Shown one piece after another: positions 28,826 through 35,903 of a stretch of 64,000 nucleotides of DNA (within the stretch, counting starts at the first letter, position 1; every line of letters starts with the position of its first letter). This DNA is from Bacteroides salyersiae WAL 10018 = DSM 18765 = JCM 12988 (GTDB lineage: Bacteria; Bacteroidota; Bacteroidia; Bacteroidales; Bacteroidaceae). Below the pieces are notes generated by a model, which did no database searches, was not told where the DNA came from, and worked only from the letters and a program-made list of their open reading frames with translations. Both the position numbers and the translations under genes were made by a program. The stretch is from NCBI RefSeq assembly GCF_000381365.1, contig NZ_KB905470.1, positions 1 through 64,000 on the forward strand, in the 5' to 3' direction.

Positions 28826-29965
28826 TTATACATTCATTAGCTGTTGAAAAGTAAAGCTCGGATTTCGCATTTCTATTTCATTCTTTGTCGAGTCCGCTTG
28901 TGCTTCTGTTGCGTAAACAAACATTCGTTGTTCATAGTCATCAATAGCACTTTGTATCGTTCCAAATTTCCCGTTTGTAAGATTTTCTGACAAAATCAAA
29001 GCGTCCATTAGTCCAATGTTTACGCCCTGCCCTGCAAAAGGTGGCATTAGGTGAGCTGTGTCGCCAATTAAAGTTATGGGTAACGGACGATTACTCTTCC
29101 AAGGCTTTTTGTCTAGCGGAAATATTTTTATTGTTAAACCAACGAAAAAAGTTGTTGAACGAATTAACTCCTTGTATTCATTGCTCCAATTTGAAAACCT
29201 GTTTGTCAAGAACTCGGAAACGCTTTTTGTGTCCTTAAAATCTAATCCTTTTCCATTATTCCATTCTTCAGGCTTTTTGAAAATGACACCGTAAGTTAAC
29301 ATTCCGTTGTTAAATGGATTCGCAACTAATAAATTCCCTTGATGTGCGGTCATTAGTCTATTGTTGTTGCACAACTTATAAAATTCAGGGCAGTTCGTTT
29401 CTGGTTCAGGAATGTCGCCCTGAATAATAAAAGTACCTGTTTCTTCGACTTCATTATCTGAAACAAAATTTCTTATTTTAGACATTCCACCATTGGAAAC
29501 AATAATAAAGTCGGCCAATGCAGTTGGCTTATTTTCAAAATGTAGCAGCCATTTTCCGTTTTCTTGTTCAAGCCCAATAGATTTTCTATCCCAAACAACT
29601 GTGTCATTTTTCAAGCTGCCAAGCAACATTTTTCGCAACGCGTTTCTATTTATTTCGGGGTTGTCAAACTTATTTTCGAGTGTCGGGTTTCTTGTTGCTA
29701 TAATGTTACCCTTCTCATCAGCAAAGTTTACGCCCATAGGTAGCGCCAAATCATAGTAGGTTTGCAACAATCCTACTTTTTTCATTGCTTCTTGTCCTGA
29801 ATTTTTGTGAAGGTCAAGCGTTCCGCCCCAAACTCGTGCTTTTGGGTTTTCATCTCTTTCGTAAACGGTAATGTCAATACCGTTTTGTTGTAACAAGTTT
29901 GCCATTGTTAGTCCAACTGGTCCGCCACCGATAATTGCAACTTTTTTATTGTTTAATAAACTCAT
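28826..29965 (-). CDS. tetX1: Tet(X1)-like flavin monooxygenase, full frame
   Basis: 379 residues from ATG 29965 (MSLLNNKKVAIIGGGPVG). It is clearly related to Tet(X2) along its whole length, with the same FAD motifs (GGGPVGLTMAN near 13-23, GDTAHLMPPFAGQGVN near 303-318). As I recall, the CTnDOT TetX1 is annotated at about 359 residues, which fits a start at internal Met21. Here the dinucleotide-binding loop is in frame, so the protein could bind FAD. Activity cannot be judged. An even earlier ATG at 30016 reads into element d. Confidence 0.9.
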   Translation of the reverse strand: MSLLNNKKVAIIGGGPVGLTMANLLQQNGIDITVYERDENPKARVWGGTLDLHKNSGQEAMKKVGLLQTYYDLALPMGVNFADEKGNIIATRNPTLENKFDNPEINRNALRKMLLGSLKNDTVVWDRKSIGLEQENGKWLLHFENKPTALADFIIVSNGGMSKIRNFVSDNEVEETGTFIIQGDIPEPETNCPEFYKLCNNNRLMTAHQGNLLVANPFNNGMLTYGVIFKKPEEWNNGKGLDFKDTKSVSEFLTNRFSNWSNEYKELIRSTTFFVGLTIKIFPLDKKPWKSNRPLPITLIGDTAHLMPPFAGQGVNIGLMDALILSENLTNGKFGTIQSAIDDYEQRMFVYATEAQADSTKNEIEMRNPSFTFQQLMNV

Positions 29966-30007
29966 ATTTCGATAGTCATTTGATGTTTGTCGTGTCGTGT
30001 GCAAAAT

Positions 30008-30143
30008 AGCCCACAACGGTTCTCAGCTATACGCAGGCAGGGATTTTAACCACTGAACTTCCTACGAAGAACTGAACTTCAAATTTACCACTTCACTGTC
30101 ATAGAAGCACGAAACCCCTGCTTGCGTATAGGTGATGTTATGC
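30008..30143. repeat. attC-like structured element d (between tetX1 and ermF)
   Basis: The ends are AGCCCACAAC (30008-30017) and GTTATGC (30137-30143). Arms CTATACGCA (30027-30035) and TGCGTATAG (30123-30131) are a perfect 9-bp inverse, then GCAGGG pairs with CCCTGC. The centre has ATTTTAACCACTGAACTT, very close to element a. Confidence 0.7.
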
Positions 30144-30185
30144 TGTCGGCTTTCATTTTTTCTTCTTTCTCGTTAATTTATCGAG

Positions 30186-30202
30186 CAAAGTTACTAAATT
30201 TG
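30186..30202. promoter_or_regulatory. Overlapping divergent -7 boxes upstream of ermF
   Basis: CAAAGTTA (30186-30193, TAACTTTG on the minus strand) and TAAATTTG (30195-30202, plus strand) lie back to back. The plus box could serve ermF and the minus box the tetX1-tetX2-aadS array. Neither has a clear -33 partner. The minus box with its neighbours reads GTAACTTTGC, the same 10-mer as the ICE core at purH. Confidence 0.4.
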
Positions 30203-30270
30203 CCGTTGTATAATTATAAAAGAATATCTCTGTGATTTGAATTCAAGTATTCACCTGTAAGAAGTTACTA

Positions 30271-31070
30271 ATGACAAAAAAGAAATTGCCCGTTCGTTTT
30301 ACGGGTCAGCACTTTACTATTGATAAAGTGCTAATAAAAGATGCAATAAGACAAGCAAATATAAGTAATCAGGATACGGTTTTAGATATTGGGGCAGGCA
30401 AGGGGTTTCTTACTGTTCATTTATTAAAAATTGCCAACAATGTTGTTGCTATTGAAAACGACACAGCTTTGGTTGAACATTTACGAAAATTATTTTCTGA
30501 TGCCCGAAATGTTCAAGTTGTCGGTTGTGATTTTAGGAATTTTGCAGTTCCGAAATTTCCTTTCAAAGTGGTGTCAAATATTCCTTATGGCATTACTTCC
30601 GATATTTTCAAAATCCTGATGTTTGAGAATCTTGAAAATTTTCTGGGAGGTTCCATTGTCCTTCAGTTCGAACCTACACAAAAGTTATTTTCAAGGAAGC
30701 TTTACAATCCATATACCGTTTTCTATCATACTTTTTTTGATTTGAAACTTGTCTATGAGGTAGGTCCTGAAAGTTTCTTGCCACCGCCAACTGTAAAATC
30801 AGCCCTGTTAAACATTAAAAGAAAACACTTATTTTTTGATTTTAAGATTAAAGCCAAATACTTAGCATTATTTCCTGTCTGTTAGAGAAACCTGATTTAT
30901 CTGTAAAAACAGCTTTAAAGTCGATTTTCAGGAAAAGTCAGGTCAGGACAATTTCGGAAAAATTCGGTTTAAACCTTAATGCTCAAATTGTTTGTTTGTC
31001 TCCAAGTCAATGGTTAAACTGTTTTTTGGAAATGCTGGAAGTTGTCCCTGAAAAATTTCATCCTTCGTAG
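30271..31070 (+). pseudogene. ermF: erm(F) 23S rRNA methyltransferase, frameshifted
   Basis: The reading frame matches ErmF (dimethylates A2058, giving macrolide-lincosamide-streptogramin B resistance) from MTKKKLPVRF through the SAM site DIGAGKGFLTVH and the catalytic SNIPYG. At about 30867-30872 one base of a T run (TTATTTCC) is missing, so translation stops at residue 204 (stop at 30883-30885). The remaining part (LEKPDLSVKTALKS to EKFHPS, ending 31070) continues in the next frame. Total 800 nt against 801 for an intact gene. The C-terminal RNA-binding domain would be lost. A homopolymer sequencing error must be excluded. Confidence 0.85.
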
Positions 31071-31130
31071 TTCAAAGTCGGGTGGTTGTCAAGATGATTT
31101 TTCTGGTTTGGTGTCGTCTTTTAAGCTGCC

Positions 31131-31210
31131 GCATAACAACATCTGTTTTAACGAAACGAATATACGGAAAATTTCGCTTAACCAACCCTATATACGTGTT
31201 TCGTTATTTG
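31131..31210. repeat. att-like element between ermF and recombinase (attI candidate)
   Basis: GCATAAC (31131-31137) is the exact inverse of the GTTATGC that opens the ermF segment. TAACGAAAC (31149-31157) and GTTTCGTTA (31198-31206) form a 9-bp perfect inverse with further ATATACG-like pairing inside. The far end is GTTATTTG. At about 80 nt it is shorter than the others and lies beside the recombinase gene, where an attI would lie. Confidence 0.5.
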
Positions 31211-31307
31211 ACTTTTCTTTCTACATAAGATATTGATATATTTGTATTTAAAAAATAAAACCGCACAAATAGCGAAACAAAATATTATAAAATACTATTT
31301 CCCTGAT

Positions 31308-32147
31308 ATGAATAGCGAAATCATACTTGAAACCTTCGAAAAGAGATTGCTGATGCAGAGATATGCTGGCAATACCATTAGATCGTACAAGGATTACGCT
31401 AGTATATTTCTTAAACATGTTAGTAAATATCCCTCCCTTGAAGAAATTCCACTGTCAGATATTGAGGCGTTTATAAACGAAAAAGTTCAAAATGGGAAAA
31501 TTAGTGTTTCCTATCAAAAAGGATTAGTGGGCGCAATCAAGAAGATGTACGAACTGATATTGGACAAAAAAATCCAACTGGATTACTTATACCCGAAACG
31601 CTCATTTTCTAAATTACCTAAATTCTTTTCAAAAGAAGAAGTAAGAAATATTCTCGATAACACTCAAAATCTAAAACACAAGGCTATTCTGATGACAATC
31701 TATAGTTGTGGACTACGTCTTAGCGAACTGTTGAATCTCAAAATCAAAGACATAAAATCTTCCGATGGAATTATCAGAATCCATCAAAGCAAAGGTAATA
31801 AAGATCGGATTGTATCATTACCAGACAAATTGCTGGCGACTTTGAGACATTATTATCAAGCATTCAAGCCAAAGGAGTACCTCTTCGAAGGTGAGAAGGG
31901 TGGCAAGTATAGCGAACGAAGTGTACAGTTGATTCTGAAAAAAGCATTGATCAAAGCAAATGTTCAGTCGGAAGGCTCTGTACATACTGGGCGACATTCT
32001 TATGCCACACATTTAATCCAATCAGGTATCGATATCCGAATTGTAAAAGAGTTATTGGGTCATGAAAATATAAAAACGACTATGATCTACACTCATATCA
32101 CTGACATAGACAAGCAAAAGACTCCTAGCCCTCTTGATTTTTTATAA
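31308..32147 (+). CDS. XerD/IntI-like tyrosine recombinase of cassette array
   Basis: 279 residues from the ATG at 31308. The frame extends upstream to a TTG but without homology. All catalytic residues are visible: R137 (CGLRLSE), K162 (SKGNKDR), H226-T-G-R229, H252 and Tyr261 (TTMIYTH). The end reads THITDIDKQKTPSPLDFL, close to the SPLD end seen in integron integrases and related Xer-like enzymes. The extra IntI helix between boxes is absent. It is transcribed away from the array, as an integron integrase would be, and is the natural candidate to move the cassettes. Confidence 0.85.
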   Translation: MNSEIILETFEKRLLMQRYAGNTIRSYKDYASIFLKHVSKYPSLEEIPLSDIEAFINEKVQNGKISVSYQKGLVGAIKKMYELILDKKIQLDYLYPKRSFSKLPKFFSKEEVRNILDNTQNLKHKAILMTIYSCGLRLSELLNLKIKDIKSSDGIIRIHQSKGNKDRIVSLPDKLLATLRHYYQAFKPKEYLFEGEKGGKYSERSVQLILKKALIKANVQSEGSVHTGRHSYATHLIQSGIDIRIVKELLGHENIKTTMIYTHITDIDKQKTPSPLDFL

Positions 32148-32301
32148 GAATAAGATGAACTTTTCACGCTCTATAGAAACAAGCATTATGTTCCAATCAT
32201 TCTTTAAGAAGGGTTATTCTTCTAGCTTAACTTAACTTTGCTTAGGTTATTGAATAATCAATATTCAGATATAATTTGTCCGAAATGTGTCCGAAAAAAG
32301 A

Positions 32302-32328
32302 AAAAGCCACTGATTATCAGTGGCTTTT
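32302..32328. terminator. Bidirectional terminator at right end of nested element
   Basis: AAAAGCCACTGAT and ATCAGTGGCTTTT form a near-perfect palindrome with T-runs both ways. On the complement it directly follows a tRNA-3'-end-like sequence (GGTTCGAATCC, then TGCCACCCCGACA), repeating the arrangement at the left end. Confidence 0.8.
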
Positions 32329-32340
32329 GTCGGGGTGGCA

Positions 32341-32351
32341 GGATTCGAACC
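32341..32351. other. Right putative att repeat of nested 13-kb element
   Basis: GGATTCGAACC, identical and in the same orientation as 19135-19145. Just inside it lies GTCCGAAATGTGTCCGA (near 32279), nearly the same as GTCCGAAATATGTCCGA next to the left integrase (near 19265), a possible recombinase arm site. Confidence 0.55.
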
Positions 32352-32629
32352 CTTGGAGCCTTCATCGCAATATATGGTTACACTTGCTATCCTCATATGA
32401 ACTTTCCTGTTTCGGCCTGCCGCTACAGCCCCTACCGCCTTCATTATAGTTTTTGTCATACTTAAAGCCCCCCTTTCCCAACGTATTAAAGAATGAAACT
32501 GCTCCCAGAACGAGCTGGAAGTACGATGGCATTGGAAACCCAAGCGCACATGAGATTGAGCAAGTGATTACGACTAAGCGTAAACAGATTGCAAAAGTAA
32601 TCTTTTTATTTCTAACTACAAAATCAACA
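32352..32629. other. Non-coding ICE backbone right of nested element
   Basis: I see no gene, no strong hairpin and no promoter in these 278 bases. It probably rejoins the ICE sequence interrupted near 19145. Confidence 0.4.
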
Positions 32630-32932
32630 TCATAACGGCTTGCGGTAGTTCGCTTCCAGCACCTCGCGCAGCACCGTTTCCGGGTAAAGCACCTTCCCTC
32701 CCAAAAGGATAAAGGGCAACACGCGGTTGTTGCGGTATTCTTGCAAGGTGCGTCGGCTCACACGGAGCAGTTCCGACACCTCGCCGTCCGTCAGGTAACG
32801 CTCCCCGTCCAACGGAGGACGGTAACTTTCCAGAAATGCGGACAGCCATTTCGAGCCTTTGCGCATATTCTGCATAACAGAGGCTATCGGCTCGTCTTCC
32901 ATTGTAAAAACATCGTTGTTCTCGTTCATCAT
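32630..32932 (-). CDS. Excisionase-like HTH protein
   Basis: About 100 residues from the ATG at 32932 (MMNENNDVF); an upstream ATG at 32995 is possible but overlaps the neighbour. A MerR/Xis-type winged helix is visible: YLTDGEVSELLRVSRRTLQEYRNNRVLPFILLGGKVLYPETVL. It belongs to the set of small HTH genes around the CTnDOT excision region; this one is divergent from xis2c. Its own role is not known. Confidence 0.8.
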   Translation of the reverse strand: MMNENNDVFTMEDEPIASVMQNMRKGSKWLSAFLESYRPPLDGERYLTDGEVSELLRVSRRTLQEYRNNRVLPFILLGGKVLYPETVLREVLEANYRKPL

Positions 32933-32963
32933 AACTTCGGATTCAGTGGGTGAATAAATCAAA

Positions 32964-33263
32964 TCATCTGCCGTGCGGATAGAGCGTGCCGACAAGCGGT
33001 ATCAGCCGCTTCACCTCCTCCGGCTTGTAATAGAACCTGCGGTTTATCTGCGAGTAGCCGATAAGCCGCCTGTCGCGCAGCGTCTGCAACGTGCGCGGGC
33101 TTATTCTCAACTGCCCGCAGACCTCCTCGCCCGTGAGCCATCTTTCCATGCGCCCTGTGTCGCTTTTGCGCCTCAGGGCGGCGACCTTCTCCGAAAGTGC
33201 GCCGAACGCCGCCATCATCATCTCGAAGGTCTTTTTCTCGATAGATACTATTTCCATATTCAT
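32964..33263 (-). CDS. Excisionase-like HTH protein
   Basis: 99 residues from the ATG at 33263 (MNMEIVSIEKKTF). The winged helix reads RWLTGEEVCGQLRISPRTLQTLRDRRLIGYSQINRRFYYKPEEV. It is paired with the gene at 32630-32932 and divergent from xis2c, so it may share regulation with the excision operon. The longer frame to 33740 crosses the xis2c gene and is not credible. Confidence 0.82.
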   Translation of the reverse strand: MNMEIVSIEKKTFEMMMAAFGALSEKVAALRRKSDTGRMERWLTGEEVCGQLRISPRTLQTLRDRRLIGYSQINRRFYYKPEEVKRLIPLVGTLYPHGR

Positions 33264-33382
33264 GCAATTATCGGTTTGCCCGCAAAGGTAACGGTACGGT
33301 TCCGAACACGTGCCGTTTTCCGCTGAAAGGCTGCCTGTTGCGCCGTTTGACCGGGTTACGGAGCCATCTTCCGGAAAAATCT

Positions 33383-33397
33383 TACGTGAGTCACGTA
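33383..33397. promoter_or_regulatory. Palindrome upstream of xis2c, candidate operator
   Basis: TACGTGA-G-TCACGTA is a perfect 15-bp palindrome in the gap between divergent HTH genes, about 147 bp before xis2c. In CTnDOT the RteC activator binds inverted half-sites upstream of the xis2c promoter, so this is a candidate RteC site. Downstream, GAATTTTG (33430-33437) is only a near match to a -7 box. Confidence 0.45.
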
Positions 33398-33543
33398 GTG
33401 AGTTGTTAAAGCCCCCTTCGTTTATTGCCGAATTTTGCCGCAGAAACATAGAGCAAGCCGAGTGCAGAGCGTCAAGCTTGCTTGAACGGTATGCCGAGGC
33501 GCAGCCTATGTTCATGAAAATAAACAAAAAGAAAGGACTGAAT

Positions 33544-33900
33544 ATGAAAGTGATAACAATGGAAAGTTCCGTATTTCGGTCATTGACGGAACAGATAGCG
33601 GAGATTGCGGCACACGTCCGTGCCGTCTCCGGCGACAAGAGAGCGGCATCGCCCGACAGGTTGCTTACCACACGCGAGGCGGCGCACCTGCTTAACGTGA
33701 GTACCCGCACCCTCCAGCGTATGCGCAGCGAGCAACGCATCGGCTATGTCGTGCTTCGTGGCAAATGCCGCTACCGACAGTCTGAAATCGACCGCCTGCT
33801 TGATGAATGTACCGTCAACGAGGACGCCGCGACACCGCAGGAGCTGAAACGCAACCACACGCTACGAACGGGAGGCACACCCAAAGGAAGGAGGACATAG
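33544..33900 (+). CDS. xis2c: Excision protein Xis2c
   Basis: 118 residues from the ATG at 33544; the frame opens earlier, but the upstream part has no family likeness. The winged helix is RLLTTREAAHLLNVSTRTLQRMRSEQRIGYVVLRGKCRYRQSEIDRL. In CTnDOT Xis2c with Xis2d directs IntDOT to excise the ICE and also activates the tra genes. It is the first gene of the excision operon, activated by RteC. xis2d begins 2 bp after its stop. Confidence 0.88.
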   Translation: MKVITMESSVFRSLTEQIAEIAAHVRAVSGDKRAASPDRLLTTREAAHLLNVSTRTLQRMRSEQRIGYVVLRGKCRYRQSEIDRLLDECTVNEDAATPQELKRNHTLRTGGTPKGRRT

Positions 33901-33902
33901 CT

Positions 33903-34253
33903 ATGGAACTGCTCACACGAAACAACTTCGAGAGCTGGATGCAGAAGCTGATGGAACGGCTCGACCGTCAGGACGAACTGCTGCTGGCGATGAAGGCGGA
34001 GGAACGACAGCCCGCCCTCACGGAAAGCATCCGCCTTTTCGACAATCAGGACTTGTGCATGTTGCTCCAGATAAGCAAGCGCACCCTGCAACGCTACCGC
34101 AGCGTCGGCGCATTGCCCTACAAGACACTGGGCAAGAAGACCTATTACAGCGAGGAGGACGTGCTGGAGTTCCTTTCCAACCATGTCAAGGAGTTCAAAA
34201 AGGAAGATATAGCCTTCTACAAGGCTCGTATCCATAATTTCTTTCATAAATAA
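33903..34253 (+). CDS. xis2d: Excision protein Xis2d
   Basis: 116 residues. The winged helix is LCMLLQISKRTLQRYRSVGALPYKTLGKKTYYSEEDVLEFL, with an N-terminal helical part (LMERLDRQDELLLAMKAEE). In CTnDOT it is the second DNA-bending factor needed for excision and acts with Xis2c. It is tightly coupled to xis2c and precedes orf3 by 20 bp. Confidence 0.88.
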   Translation: MELLTRNNFESWMQKLMERLDRQDELLLAMKAEERQPALTESIRLFDNQDLCMLLQISKRTLQRYRSVGALPYKTLGKKTYYSEEDVLEFLSNHVKEFKKEDIAFYKARIHNFFHK

Positions 34254-34273
34254 CCCATTAAAACATTTTTCAG

Positions 34274-35842
34274 ATGGCAAAGAAAAAAGACGAAAAGGAC
34301 GTGCTGGTAGTCCGTGACGAGAAGACGGGCGAGATCAGCGTGGTAACCGGGCTGAACGCGGACGGCACACCCAAGCGCACCCCCGCGAAAGCGGAGAACG
34401 CGCAGAGTTTCCTGCAATTCGACCGACACGGTGACGTGCTGGACAACTTCTTCAAGAACTTCTTCCGGCAGTGCAAGGAACCCAGTCGCTTCGGTTTCTA
34501 CCGCATCGCGGCAGACCAAGCCGAAAATCTTTTGGAGGTGATGAAGCAACTGCTGAAAGACCCCGAAGCGAACAAGGAGCTACTCGCCCCTCACAAGGTG
34601 GACACCTCCGGTTATGAGAAGAAGGTGCAGGAAGAGATGGCGGCACAACAGACAGAGAAACAAGAACCTCAAAAACAGGAAAACATGGAACAACAGAAAG
34701 AACAGCAGGAAAGCCCGCAACAGACGCAGGGCAAACGGGGCTACCAGCCCATCGACGAGAGCAAAATCAACTGGCAGGAACTGGAGGACAGATGGGGCGT
34801 GAAGCGAGACGACCTTGAAAAGTCCGGCGACCTTACGAAGATGCTCCACTACGGCAAGTCCGACTTGGTGAAGGTCAAGCCCACCTTCGGCGGCGAATCA
34901 TTCGAGCTGGACGCCCGCCTCTCCTTCAAGAAGGACGGTGAGGGAAATGTCAGCCTCGTGCCGCACTTCATCCGCAAGGAGCAGAAGTTAGATGAGTACA
35001 AGGAACACAAATTCTCCGACGATGACCGGAAGAACCTGCGCGAAACGGGCAACCTCGGCAGGGTCGTGGACATTGAGGACAGGGAAACGGGCGAAATCAT
35101 CCCCTCCTACATCAGCATCGACCGCAAGACGAATGAAATCACGGACATTCCGGCAAACAAGGTGCGCATCCCGGAGCGCATCGGCAAGACGGAAATCACC
35201 AAACAGGAGCAGGACATGCTCCGCGCCGGACTGCCCGTGCGCGACAAGCTCATCGAGCGCAACGACGGCAGGAAGTTCGTCACCACCCTTCAAGTGAACG
35301 TGGAGCAGCGCGGCGTGGAGTTCGTGCCGGGAACCGGAAGGTCGCCCCGTACCGCACAGACGCAGGAAGCCAAAGGTGACACCTCGAAAAGTCAGGCGCA
35401 AGGCGGGGAAAATGCCGCACAGACCAAGAAGGAGCAACGCCGCAACACGTGGATGAACGAGGACGGCAGCATCCGCCCCATCAGCAAATGGAGCGGCGTG
35501 AACTTCACCGACAAGCAGAAAGCCGACTACGTGGCGGGTAAAGCCGTGAAACTGGAGAACGTGACCGACAAGCAGGGCTTCCATGCCACGATGTATATCA
35601 AGTTCAACCCGGAGAAGGGCCGCCCGTACCGCTACGAAACGAACCCCGACAACGCCCAGCAGGTCGCCCCGTCCAACGAGAGCCGCACACAGGTGGCGGT
35701 GAACAACGAGGGCAAAACCAACGAGGCGACAAAGAACCTGAAAGAGCCTTTGCAGAAAGGTCAGACCGCCCCGAAGGACGACCGCCAGCAACAGCAGCAG
35801 GAGAAGCCGAAAAAGAAGAACAACAAAGGCATGAAAATGTAA
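34274..35842 (+). CDS. Excision-operon protein Orf3 (DUF3945/DUF4099-like)
   Basis: 522 residues. The N-terminal part (about 1-110) is followed by a Gln/Glu-rich linker (about 115-155) and a domain with YQPIDESKINWQELEDRWGV, as in DUF4099. The C-terminal half has repeated DUF3945-type blocks. The end is a Lys/Gln-rich tail (KKKNNKGMKM). It lies between xis2d and exc as in CTnDOT. Its role in excision is not established. Confidence 0.82.
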   Translation: MAKKKDEKDVLVVRDEKTGEISVVTGLNADGTPKRTPAKAENAQSFLQFDRHGDVLDNFFKNFFRQCKEPSRFGFYRIAADQAENLLEVMKQLLKDPEANKELLAPHKVDTSGYEKKVQEEMAAQQTEKQEPQKQENMEQQKEQQESPQQTQGKRGYQPIDESKINWQELEDRWGVKRDDLEKSGDLTKMLHYGKSDLVKVKPTFGGESFELDARLSFKKDGEGNVSLVPHFIRKEQKLDEYKEHKFSDDDRKNLRETGNLGRVVDIEDRETGEIIPSYISIDRKTNEITDIPANKVRIPERIGKTEITKQEQDMLRAGLPVRDKLIERNDGRKFVTTLQVNVEQRGVEFVPGTGRSPRTAQTQEAKGDTSKSQAQGGENAAQTKKEQRRNTWMNEDGSIRPISKWSGVNFTDKQKADYVAGKAVKLENVTDKQGFHATMYIKFNPEKGRPYRYETNPDNAQQVAPSNESRTQVAVNNEGKTNEATKNLKEPLQKGQTAPKDDRQQQQQEKPKKKNNKGMKM

Positions 35843-35903
35843 TCCCGTGTCCGCCACTGAATCCAAAATAAAATCCAAAGTATCAACAAAAAAGCAAGAA
35901 AAC

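Noticed and set aside
32331..32420. Possible intact tRNA gene at right end of nested element
   Set aside because: The sequence beyond 32352 does not fold as a tRNA body; only the 3' part is tRNA-like.
33310..33543. Upstream extension of xis2c
   Set aside because: The extension covers the operator palindrome and a region of divergent control. The ATG at 33544 gives the family-like protein.
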